A program made the translations under genes and the position numbers. Of a DNA stretch of 64,000 nucleotides, positions 1-8,389 are shown piece after piece; within the stretch, counting starts at the first letter, position 1; every line of letters begins with the position of its first letter. Source of the stretch: Physella acuta. Lineage: Eukaryota; Mollusca; Gastropoda; Physidae. The notes beneath the pieces were generated by a model. That model searched no databases and was not told the DNA's origin. It saw only the letters and a list, made by a program, of their open reading frames with translations. The stretch lies in NCBI RefSeq assembly GCF_028476545.1, contig NW_026731879.1:80001-144000 (forward strand). Reading direction: 5' to 3'.

Positions 1-23
1 CAGACAGACAGACAGACAGACAG
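1..23. repeat. CAGA tetranucleotide microsatellite, cut by window edge
   Basis: Perfect tandem CAGA from the first base; the array continues to the left of the window. The same motif forms a much longer array at 24194-24429. Confidence 0.9.
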
Positions 24-316
24 TGTTTTTTGTTTCCAAGTTTGCAACTAGCAGGTCTATAAATAGACAAAAGAGCGCGATTGTCCCCGAGTTTCTCAGC
101 AGACGTCGGGTCTATAAAGTACTGGCCTTAATTCCAGAACACAATATCATGCTGTTTGCTCATCTCAACATGAGTTTCATTTCCTACAGCTTTTATTTCT
201 CACTCGAAATACCTGGGTAAATGGGGCAAGCCATCTATTTATAGAAAACTCTAATAAAATAGAGGTTCTATTTTGTCTAACATAACCTATTGTTGTAAAT
301 TTTAGAAAAGTTTATA

Positions 317-335
317 CCCCCCCCCCCCCCCCCCC
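317..335. repeat. Poly-C tract (19 C)
   Basis: Uninterrupted run of C. Similar long C or G runs occur at 2746-2761, 2894-2912, 4777-4791, 37059-37075, 39018-39038 and elsewhere, so long homopolymers are a property of this genome and not a single error. Confidence 0.85.
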
Positions 336-451
336 AACCACATACATACCCATAGAAAATGTTATGAGGAAATGTTCCAGCCGACTCAGCTATTAATTTT
401 TAAAATAATAGTTTTAAATTATCTCAAATGGAAAGAACAATATTCCAACCA

Positions 452-779
452 TATTTACTGCCCACATTTACTGCCCCCAAATACTGCCCACAATTACTGC
501 CCACATTTACTGCCCACATTTACTGTCCACATTTACTGCCCACATCTACTGCCCACATTTACTGCCCACATTTACTGCCCACATTTACTGTCCACATTTA
601 CTGCCCACATTTACTGCCCACATTTACTGTCCACATTTACTGCCCACATTTACTGCCCACAATTACTGCCCACATTTACTCCCCACATTTACTGCCCACA
701 TTTATGGCCAACATTTACTCCCCACATCTACTGCCCACATCTACTGCCCACATTTACTGCCCACATCTACTGCCCACAT
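452..779. repeat. 13-bp minisatellite, about 25 copies
   Basis: Unit TTTACTGCCCACA with point variants (GTCC, ATCT, AATT). Because 13 is not a multiple of 3 and no frame of the unit has a stop, two overlapping plus-strand ORFs of 124 and 159 codons arise with a 13-residue protein period; these are repeat artefacts, not genes. Confidence 0.9.
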
Positions 780-1182
780 ATTCCTCCCTCGTCACACCAT
801 AAAGCACATGATCAAGACAAAAAGCCGACGCGGTACAAAAGCCGACATTAACGCAAAACGTCAACACATCAACGATACACAATGTGGACGATGAAAGGCC
901 TACGGCTAAATGCAATTATAGAAAAGTAATTTACTGATTTGTATGTTTAATTATTTCTTGGACATAATTTATAAAGTAATTTTGTACCGTGTATTCAAAT
1001 GTATATTAAACAAATCCTAGGTTACTGTGTAAATTACCGCGTGGTACTTCCAGTAAGCTAGAAGGCAGATTGTTGCACTAAATCCGAATATCTTTGAAGT
1101 TTTTAAGTACAGTATTTAAACAGTAAACACTACACATTTTTTACGCTTAAAAAATTATCAACAAGGCATCAACTGGCCCAGC
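780..1182. other. Unique AT-rich intergenic stretch
   Basis: No exon-like frame, splice pair or repeat that I can support. It separates the 13-bp and 15-bp arrays. Confidence 0.5.
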
Positions 1183-1419
1183 ACCAACTACAACTACACC
1201 AACTACAACTACACCAACTACAACTACACCAACTACAACCACACCAACTACAACCACACCAACTACAACTACACCAACTACAACTACACCAACTACAACT
1301 ACACCAACTACAACTACACCAACTACAACTACACCAACTACAACTACGCCAACTACAACTACACCAACTACAACCACACCAACTACAACTACACCAACTA
1401 CAACTACACCAACTACAAC
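1183..1419 (+). repeat. 15-bp minisatellite (ACACCAACTACAACT), about 16 copies
   Basis: The plus strand reads Pro-Thr-Thr-Thr-Thr repeatedly and is open from 1151 to 1486, the same frame as the LINE tail that follows. The minus strand reads Val-Val-Val-Val-Gly. Since 15 is a multiple of 3 the frame is preserved through the array, so a mucin-like Thr/Pro linker cannot be excluded. Nothing independent shows it is translated, and I favour a plain minisatellite abutting or inserted at the edge of the LINE copy. A similar but degenerate Thr/Pro-rich frame occurs at about 61000-61100. Confidence 0.85.
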
Positions 1420-2131
1420 GATATATTGTATGGAGACGGGGAAATGGGAAGCAGTTTCCGAAATAATTGAAAAAGTAAGATGGCGATGAATGGGGCACGT
1501 CCTAAGAAAGAATCCAAATGACATTGCAGGAGTGGCGCTACACTGGACGCCTCAAGGAGAAAGAAAACAGGGAGGGCCAAGGGAGACGTGGAGGCGCACG
1601 GAGGGGAAGCAGCTGGCAGAGGCAGGACTGTCATGGGGGACGGCCAGGAAGCAGCTGGCAGAGGCAGGACTGTCATGGGGGACTGCCAGGAAGCAGAGGC
1701 AGGACTGTCATGGGGGACTGCCAGGAAGCAGCTGGCAGAGGCAGGACTGTCATGGGGGACTGCCAGGAAGCAGCTGGCAGAGGCAGGACTGTCATGGGGG
1801 ACTGCCAGGAAGCAGCTGGCAGAGGCAGGACTGTCATGGGGGACTGCCAGGAAGCAGAGGCAGGACTGTCATGGGGGACTGCCAGGAAGCAGCTGACAGA
1901 GACAGGACTGTCATGGGGGACTGCCAGGAAGCAGAGGCAGGACTGTCATGGGGGACTGCCAGGAAGCAGAGACAGGACTGTCATGGGGGACTGCCAGGAA
2001 GCAGAGGCAGGACTGTCATGGGGGACTGATGGGTAAATTGCAGGAGCCAGACAAAAGTTGAGGGAGCTTTCTGTGGCGGCGACATGTGTCTTGTTGAAAA
2101 AAATGTGAGGAGGATGATGATGAAGGCAAAA
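1420..2131 (+). mobile_element. Non-LTR retrotransposon (LINE) 3' end, ORF2 C-terminal tail, decayed
   Basis: The frame up to 1486 reads ...EIIEKVRWR, then a TGA at 1487-1489 where this tail normally has Trp, then [11 protein letters not shown] and ALHWTPQGERKQGG, then PRETWRR. This matches the well-known arrangement WRW-[IM]GHVLR...ALRWTPxGxRxxGRPxxTWRR at the C-terminus of many invertebrate LINE reverse transcriptases. After the internal minisatellite (1609-2029) the tail resumes in another frame at 2040 as ARQKLRELSVAATC, corresponding to the usual final RQxWRxxVAALCAS segment, with a stop at 2106-2108. A short GATGATGATGA tract at about 2113-2123 may be the 3' tail. Only the last 150 or so residues remain; the 5' part is missing, as expected for 5'-truncated LINE insertion. 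The clade cannot be fixed from this tail alone. Confidence 0.75.
1609..2029 (+). repeat. 42/35-bp minisatellite grown from LINE coding sequence, 11 copies
   Basis: Each copy carries GGCAGGACTGTCATGGGGGA; long copies are 42 bp and short copies lack 7 bp (CTGGCAG). The 42-bp form encodes the LINE-tail peptide KQLAEAGLSWGTAR, homologous to the usual ...GLTWGxxxKLAQ segment. The array therefore arose by amplifying a piece of the transposon's own ORF. The 35-bp variants shift frame, which is why the downstream tail is read in a different frame. Confidence 0.9.
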
Positions 2132-2165
2132 ACACGATTAGTATCCATGTCAAAATAATGATTGA

Positions 2166-2341
2166 ATGATTCTCGTCAACTCTTTGATGTCCATTTGTGG
2201 ATGTATCAATTGGGTCATGACTGACAGGCGTATGTTGTCATACCCTGACCAACACAAAGATTCAACTGACATCAGCGCTAAGATGTCCAACAAGATCGAC
2301 GTATACGACGACATCAACTTTGGAGAAGAAATCAGTGAAAT
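2166..2341 (+). CDS. Candidate coding exon, unrecognised (weak CPSF6/7-like start)
   Basis: Open frame from ATG 2166 with further in-frame ATGs at 2187, 2217 and 2283. The last has an A at -3 and starts MSNKIDVYDDINFGEEISEM. A consensus-like donor (AAT|GTAAGC) lies at 2342, one codon before an in-frame TAA, so the frame may be a first exon. The acidic IDVYDD...GEE pattern is reminiscent of the N-terminus of cleavage factor Im subunits (human CPSF6 begins with an IDIYADVGEEF-type motif), but the match is short and no RRM exon is visible downstream in this window. Base composition is balanced and unlike the surrounding arrays. It could equally be chance or a non-coding exon. Confidence 0.3.
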
Positions 2342-2345
2342 GTAA

Positions 2346-3100
2346 GCCTTTAAGTTATGCCTAAGTGTGTAGATTAGATTTGTCGTTTTTCTGATATTTT
2401 GATAAAAATCTATTTTTTGCTGATGTCAGCAAAGTGTTGTTCTGACGTCAACATTTCTCGTCCTGACGTCATACTTGTCGTCAAACTGTTTTAGACACAA
2501 TCCTCACACTGACCTACTTAATAATGTCGAGGATAATTAAAAAAAATATTTTAAAACGGAATTTAAAAACTCATTGAATAATTAATGACCCAAACGTCTC
2601 CTTGAAAGAACCAATCATATTTTTTTTTACAACTGGAAGCGGCACTTGACCAAAGTCGCACTGCAGTTTTTTGTAACTACGTCACTTCCCCTAGAGATAC
2701 TAAATATAGAGCAGGTCACAAATGCCCCATTGAAACCTTCCCCCTCCCCCCCCCCCCCCCCATCCATTAAATATGGCGGAGAATCTATGGCAATAAAAGC
2801 ATCCATTAAACTTCGTCCTCCCTCACATCGGCTATAAATAGCTCTAGCAAAACGTGGGGCCTGGCTAAAGTAAACAGAGAGGGGTGGGGAGATGGGGGGG
2901 GGGGGGGGGGGGAAGATGGGGTGGGGGCTGGTTTGGTAGTTAAGGTGAGCAGATTTCACAGGCTTGCTAAATTTAGAGGATAACAAAACAAAGTTGTAAT
3001 CTCATTAGGTTTTAATGAATCCAAATGGAGCAGCCATCTCTAGAACATTCCACTTTAAAAAATACGGAAGCTAAAAGTCAATCCTTACAGCCACACGTAC
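2346..3100. other. Mostly unique spacer with poly-C and poly-G runs
   Basis: Contains C16 at 2746-2761 and G19 at 2894-2912 about 130 bp apart, which could pair as a C/G stem when single-stranded. CTATAAATAG at 2832-2841 fits both a TATA box and a MEF2 site. No exon I can support. Confidence 0.5.
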
Positions 3101-3306
3101 ACAAACACGCACAATCACAATCACAAACACACGCACAATCACAAAAACAAAAACACGCACAATCACAAGAACAAATACACGCACAATCACAAAAACAAAC
3201 ACGCACAATCACAAAAACAAACAAACACACGCACAATCACAAAAACAAATACACGCACAATCACAAAAACAAACACGCACAATCACAAAAACAAACAAAC
3301 ACACGC
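3101..3306. repeat. A/C-rich minisatellite, unit about 16-26 bp
   Basis: Repeats of ACACGCACAATCACAAAAAC with variable numbers of ACAA; roughly ten copies. The overlapping plus-strand Gln/His-rich ORF is a by-product. Confidence 0.85.
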
Positions 3307-3523
3307 AAAGGTACACACGTGTAAACTCTAGAACCTCCAATAGCACCACCAGCCGCCCCGACTCCAACGGTCAATGACCTTAGCTTAATTAAATTCCACA
3401 TTTATTTTGTTTATAGACATTATGTTTAGATTTAGATAATGGTTTAGAAATAAGGTTGGGGTTAGAGTTGAGGTTAGGATCAGGGTTAGTAGTATAGTTA
3501 GTAATATTGTGAGAACGTCTCCA

Positions 3524-3697
3524 GTTGGGAACAGAGGGGGCGACTTGGTTGGGAACAGAGGGGGCGACTTGGTTGGGAACAGAGGGGGCGACTTGGTTGG
3601 GAACAGAGGGGGCGACTTGGTTGGGAACAGAGGGGGCGACTTGGTTTCGAACAGAGGGGGCGACTTGGTTGGGAACAGAGGGGGCGACTTGGTTGGG
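3524..3697. repeat. 24-bp minisatellite, about 7 copies
   Basis: Unit contains GGGAACAGAGGGGGCGACTT. It encodes VGNRGGDL on plus and the complementary NQVAPSVP on minus; 24 is a multiple of 3 so frames persist. Degenerate GGTTAG-rich sequence precedes it at about 3425-3510. Confidence 0.9.
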
Positions 3698-4361
3698 CAA
3701 ATGGAAGACTGGTATCGAGTTCCAGCGGGTATCGAGAGAAGATTGGAATCGAGTTTTGTGGAAGATTAGGATTAGGTTTAAATCCGTGTGTGAACAAGCT
3801 GAAGGGCGTGTCTTAGTGGGGATCAGCCGCTCGTGCATGGCTCACGTGACGTAAAGCTCGCTCGTGCTGCTGGGGACACCCCCCCCCCCTCCGTCACACA
3901 TGGACCGTTTGCTCGGGGGGGGGGGTCGTTAGAGAATTAGGATGGAGCTCGTGCAGGCTGCTGTCGTCCCGTCCCAGAGAATCGATGGATGTCTCACTAG
4001 GGCGGGGGGGGGGGGGGGCGAGGGCAGTTAGGGCGACGAAAACAATTATGGCCGCCCGCAAGCAATTCCCGCCATCTTTTGTCTCCAGGGATTATCCCCC
4101 TCGCGAGATCTCGTTTCTAATCTGTTGTGGCGCCCTCTGAGGGCCGTAAAGGTGGACAGGGGCAGTAACAAGCTGTGACTTGGAGGGATTGCATTTCACC
4201 CTCGCTCCCCCGCCGGCCTGCGATATGGATTCGTTAGGGTCAAGAGGGGGCACCAGGGAGGGAGGGAGGATGGGAGGATGGAAGGGAGGGAGGGTGTGTC
4301 AGTTGAGGTAGAACTGAGCCAAGCATTCAGACATGAGGGAAGTGGTGTTGGGGCTACTGGG
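3698..4361. other. Unique spacer with short G and C runs
   Basis: Short C and G runs near 3879, 3916 and 4003-4018, a GGGA-rich patch at 4250-4300, and CTCGCGAGATCTCG at about 4101, which resembles the TCTCGCGAGA core-promoter word. I see no supportable exon. Confidence 0.45.
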
Positions 4362-4490
4362 CTCACACTAACCTGACGCCGAGTCACACACTAACCTAAT
4401 GCCGAGTCACACACTAACCTGACGCCGAGTCACACACTAGCCTGACGCCGAGTCACACACTAACCTGACGCGAGTCACAAACTGACCCGT
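4362..4490. repeat. 23-bp minisatellite, 5-6 copies
   Basis: Unit contains CACACTAACCTGACGCCGAG; the last copy has lost one base. Confidence 0.85.
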
Positions 4491-5364
4491 GGTCTAGTCA
4501 AGAAAGACAAGCAAGAAATCCGAATTGGTTTGCACGGCATCTTCTTATCATAAGGAATCTGACCGGTTTAGCCGGCTATTGATCCGGCTCCCAGTGGAAG
4601 CCGGCTTGTTTATATAGCCTTTGTCTTCCCGAAGTTCTTTCCCTTTATCTCCCCCTCTTATGACTGGGTTATTCCCCCTGAGGGTACCTGCCGACTTGCT
4701 GCCAGTGAGGCGCCGTTCTGTTTATTACTTCAGCATTTGTAGGCGCCCCCACCCCACGATCATAACACATGATCTACCCCCCCCCCCCCCCACCTGCCCA
4801 TGTATCCCCTCAACCCCACGATATAGTTTTGTGTATGATCGTGTAGATCACAACTCTATAATTCTCAGGCTGGGGTGTGTAATACAATAATTGGGTCGAA
4901 CCAAAATCAATACACACATGTTAATTACAGCATACACATATATTGACCTCACGTCGTTGACTTGTAGGTCTGTCTGTATGTCTGTATTTAGTCTGTCTTA
5001 AGACTGTCACCACTAAATAGCTAGAACTGTCACTAATTAGCTAGCTGTCACCGGGGACATGACATCTGTCATCTATTTACTTATTCCACCTGTCATACCT
5101 ATGGCATATGACACCTGTCTGTCACTTATGTCATCACAATATATCACACATGACATGAGATTATGACATATGACACCTAGCACCATGCACAGATCGAAGA
5201 CTTGACAGGACACAGTTCAAGAATGATCACGTGACCGAGAGACGGACCATCTGTCTCCACCAATCAATGCGACTTGGTCCTGTATTCACTGATTTGATTG
5301 GCTAATTACATCACTCGCCGCGTGCCGTTTGTAGACTCTGCTGGACAAACGATACGTTCAACTT
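4491..5364. other. Unique spacer with C15 run and TGACA-rich patch
   Basis: C15 at 4777-4791. At 5040-5170 imperfect ATGACACCTGTCAT-like words recur without a clean period. The CCAAT/E-box cluster near 5228-5301 is listed separately. Confidence 0.45.
5228..5301. promoter_or_regulatory. E-box plus divergent CCAAT boxes
   Basis: CACGTGAC at 5228-5235, CCAATCA at 5260-5266 and an inverted CCAAT (ATTGG) at 5297-5301 within 75 bp. The same set of words (CACGTGAC, CCAAT, ATTGG) recurs in the better supported promoter at 54545-54640. No TATA box or start site is evident here, so this is only a candidate upstream control region. A further CCAATCA plus GACGTC word lies at about 5795. Confidence 0.3.
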
Positions 5365-5420
5365 CCGGCTAAACTACCGGCTAAACTACCGGCTAAACTA
5401 CCGGCTAAACTGCCGGCTGA
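5365..5420. repeat. 12-bp tandem repeat (CCGGCTAAACTA), 4-5 copies
   Basis: Short array, last copies diverged (GCCGGCTGAAAT). Confidence 0.8.
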
Positions 5421-5538
5421 AATACCAGCTTCCAAAAGCGACTGGGACCAAAATAAACACTAATTAGATTTTTTTTTCCTTCGGTCAATTTAACTCCGAG
5501 TTGATTTTTTCGTTTTATTTCGTTGGGTGACCGCTATA

Positions 5539-5766
5539 TTAGACCATACGGCAGAGCGCTTTGTTAGACCATACGGCAGAGCGCTTTGTTAGACGTACGG
5601 CAGAACGCTTTGTTAGACCTACGGCAGAGCGCTTTGTTAGACGTACGGCAGAACGCTATATTAGACCATACGGCAGAGCGCTTTGTTAGACCATACGGCA
5701 GAGTGCTTTGTTAGACGTACGGCAGAGCGCTTTGTTAGACCATACGGCAGAGCGCTTTGTTAGACC
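5539..5766. repeat. 24/25-bp minisatellite, 9 copies
   Basis: Two interleaved unit types differ in the first half: TTAGACCATACGGCAGAGCG and TTAGACGTACGGCAGAACG, each followed by CTTTG or CTATA. Confidence 0.9.
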
Positions 5767-5890
5767 GTGTGTGTGACGTAGGAATGAACCAGCCAATCAA
5801 CGACGTCAGACCATAACATATCAGAGCAACACGAGCTTATGGGCTAACACGTGACCTCACATTGCATGCTCTTACAATTCACGTTTGAAT

Positions 5891-6418
5891 CCACCCCACC
5901 ATCCACCCCGCCATCCAACCGACCATCCACCCCACCATCCAACCGACCATCCACCCCACCATCCACCCCACCATCCACCCCACCATCCATCCCACCATCC
6001 ACCCCACCATCCAACCGACCATCCATCCCACCATCCATCCCACCATCAACCCCACCATCCAACCGACCATCCACCCCACCATCCAACCGACCATCCACCC
6101 CACCATCAATTCCACCATCCACCCCACCATCCACCCCACCATCCACCCCACCATCCACCTTTCCATCCACCTTACCATCCACCCCACCATCCACCCCACC
6201 ATCCACCCCACCATCCATCCCACCATCCACCCCACCATCCATCCCACCATCCAAACCACCATCAACCCCACCATCCACCCCACCATCCACCTTACCATCC
6301 ACCTTACCATCCACCCCACCATCCATCCCACCATCCACCCCACCATCCATCCCACCATCCATCCCACCATCCATCCCACCATCCTTCCCACCATCAACCC
6401 CACCATCAATCCATCCAT
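5891..6418. repeat. 12-bp minisatellite (CCATCCACCCCA), about 44 copies
   Basis: Strongly C-rich on plus and stop-free in several frames of both strands, giving ORFs of 176-203 codons (TPPS, HHPP, MVGW and DGGV repeats). All are low-complexity array translations. Confidence 0.9.
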
Positions 6419-6503
6419 CGATCTTGTTTTACCTTCCTAATTCGAGTTATCCCCCTTCTTAAGGAATCGATTTAAATGTCACCCATTTCTCTCTTTCAAG
6501 CAG

Positions 6504-6560
6504 GCACACACACACACACATGCACACACACACATACACATGCATATAAACACAAACACA
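6504..6560. repeat. CA-rich microsatellite
   Basis: CA repeat interrupted by TG and TA steps. Confidence 0.75.
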
Positions 6561-6623
6561 AGCCATACAACTACACACATAAAAGCTCTGCAACCACGCA
6601 CACAACGACACAAACACACTTTG

Positions 6624-7070
6624 TGGGATAATTATGATACTAGCCTGGGATAAGTATGATACTAGCCTGCGATGTATGATACTAGTCTGGGATAAGTATG
6701 ACACTAGCCTGGGATAAGTATGATACAAGCCTGGGATGTATGATACTAGCCTGGGATGTATGATACTAGCCTGGGATAAGTATGATACTAGCCTGCGCGA
6801 TGTATGATACTAGCCTGGGATAAGTATGACACTAGCCTGGGATAAGTATGATACAAGCCTGGGATGTATGATACTAGCCTGGGATGTATGATACTAGCCT
6901 GGGATAAGTATGATACTAGCCTGGGATAAGTATGATACTAGCCTGGTATACGTATGATACTAGCCTGGGATTAGTATGATACTAGCCTGGGATAAGTATG
7001 ATACTAGCCTGGGATAAGTATGATATTATCCTGGGATAAGTATGATATTATCCTGGGATAAGTATGATAT
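6624..7070. repeat. 20/22-bp minisatellite, about 21 copies
   Basis: Unit GGGATAAGTATGATACTAGC plus CT; a 20-bp variant lacks AA. The set of variants between about 6660 and 6780 recurs between about 6790 and 6910, showing a multi-unit duplication. Confidence 0.9.
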
Positions 7071-7121
7071 ATCAGGAGACGTATGTGAGTACATGACATC
7101 ACATGAGAAATGTCGCGTGAT

Positions 7122-7194
7122 ACGTGACACCCACGTGACACCCACGTGACACCCACGTGACATCCACGTGACATCCACGTGACTCACGTGACAC
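7122..7194. repeat. 11-bp repeat (CACGTGACACC), about 6 copies
   Basis: Each unit holds a palindromic E-box CACGTG. The array lies within about 30 bp downstream of the second exon of the minus-strand gene at 7220-7963, inside its presumed second intron. Confidence 0.85.
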
Positions 7195-7219
7195 GGCACC
7201 TGACATCACTTGACCCTAC

Positions 7220-7963
7220 CTGTACTTGGTGCCACAGTCCACCTTGGTCAGCCACGCCCACGCTTTGTCCCAGTTGGAGCAGGAGGCGGGAACTCGCCGT
7301 AACACGTGCATCTTTTTGGCGGGAACACTCTGTACCCTGCAGACGACAGGCAGACGACAATAGGAAAGGGAATGGGAATCTCAATTGGAATGTGATTTGG
7401 AAATAAGTTAAAATTTGAATAGAAATGTGGCGAGATAGTGGATAAAATGTGAAGAGAACTGTGTTGCCTGTATGTGTGTGTGTGTGTCTTAATGTGCATG
7501 TTTGTAGTTGAGTATGTTTCTTCTGGCGTCTGTTTGTGTCTGTGCATGTGTGTGTGTGACCAATGTATGTATGTCTGTGAGTGCGTGTGTCGATGTGTGC
7601 TAGTGTGTGTGTGTGCTAGTGTGTGTGTGTGCTGGAGTGTGTGTGCTAGTGTGTGTATGTGCTAGTGTGTCTGTGTGTGTGCTAGAGTGTGTGTGTGTGA
7701 TAGTGTGTGTGTCGCTGTGTGCTAGAGTGTGTGTGTGCTGGAGTGTGTGTGTTTTCTATATGTATTTGCTAAAGTGTGTGTGTGTGTGCTAGAGTGTGTG
7801 TGTGTGCTAGAGTGTGCTGTATGTATGTGCTAGAGTGTGCTATATGTATGTGCTAGAGTGTGCTGTATGTATGTGCTAGTGTGAGTACTCACGGCACGGC
7901 ACGTGTACATCTCTCTGCCAGTGCTGTGACCACCAGGATGAGCTGGAGGAGTCCGGTGTGCAT
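7220..7963 (-). CDS. Small secreted protein, first two coding exons (partial)
   Basis: Exon 1 is 7893-7963. ATG (complement of 7961-7963) starts MHTGLLQLILVVTALA, a classical signal peptide, then ERCTRAV, and the exon ends two bases into a codon at a perfect donor (GCC|GTGAGT). Exon 2 is 7220-7336 (117 nt). It is preceded by a long pyrimidine tract ending CTGCAG; its first G completes a Pro codon, and it continues VQSVPAKKMHVLRRVPASCS then NWDKAWAWLTKVDCGTKY, ending two bases into a codon at CAG|GTAGGG. The phase matches across the 556-bp intron, which holds a GT microsatellite. Of the three frames of exon 2 the one dictated by exon 1 is open. The mature part is basic, Trp-rich and has paired Cys, which would suit a secreted peptide, antimicrobial or hormone precursor. 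I do not recognise the family. Later exons, if any lie here, were not identified towards lower coordinates. Confidence 0.7.
7470..7880. repeat. GT microsatellite / GTGCTAGA minisatellite inside intron 1
   Basis: GT repeats punctuated by TGCTAGAG or TGTATGTATGTGCTAGAG. It fills most of the 556-bp intron of the secreted-protein gene and ends about 15 bp before exon 1. Confidence 0.85.
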
Positions 7964-8039
7964 GACGGTCACTAGGGGTGAGTACAACAAGACCAGGTGA
8001 TGCAGCCGTCTCGCCATACGACCTCAGCACTCACAGGGG

Positions 8040-8366
8040 GGCATGGGGTCACGCTCTGGTGATCACGTGGCTGGGGGGGGGGGGTCACGCTCTGGTGATC
8101 ACGTATCTGGGGGGTTGTCACGCTCTGGTGATCACGTGGCGGGGGGGGGGGGTCACGCTCTGGTGATCACGTGGCTGGGGGGTTGTCACGCTCTGGTGAT
8201 CACGTGGCTGGGGGGTCACGCTCTGGTGATCACGTGGCTGGGGGGTTGTCACGCTCTGTTGATCACGTGGCGGGGGGGGGGGGTCACGCTCTGGTGATCA
8301 CGTGGCTAGAGGGTCACGCTCTGGTGATCACGTGGCTAGGGGGGGGGGGGGGGGGTTGTCACGCTG
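8040..8366. repeat. G-run minisatellite, unit about 26-34 bp, 10 copies
   Basis: Each copy holds GTCACGCTCTGGTGATCACG, then TGGC and a run of 5-15 G. Copies differ mainly in G-run length, typical of slippage. Each unit carries CACGTG, and the G runs make the plus strand G-quadruplex prone. Confidence 0.9.
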
Positions 8367-8389
8367 TCTTCACCAGTTTGAAATAGCCA

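Noticed and set aside
1183-1486. Thr/Pro mucin-like gene continuous with the LINE frame
   Set aside because: Frame agreement is expected from a 15-bp stop-free unit; no signal peptide, start codon or splice site supports a gene.
3425-3510. Degenerate GGTTAG-rich tract as an interstitial telomere
   Set aside because: No two perfect adjacent TTAGGG copies; only loose similarity.
5844-6475. Several 176-203-codon Pro/His or Gly/Asp ORFs
   Set aside because: All four arise from one 12-bp array open on both strands.
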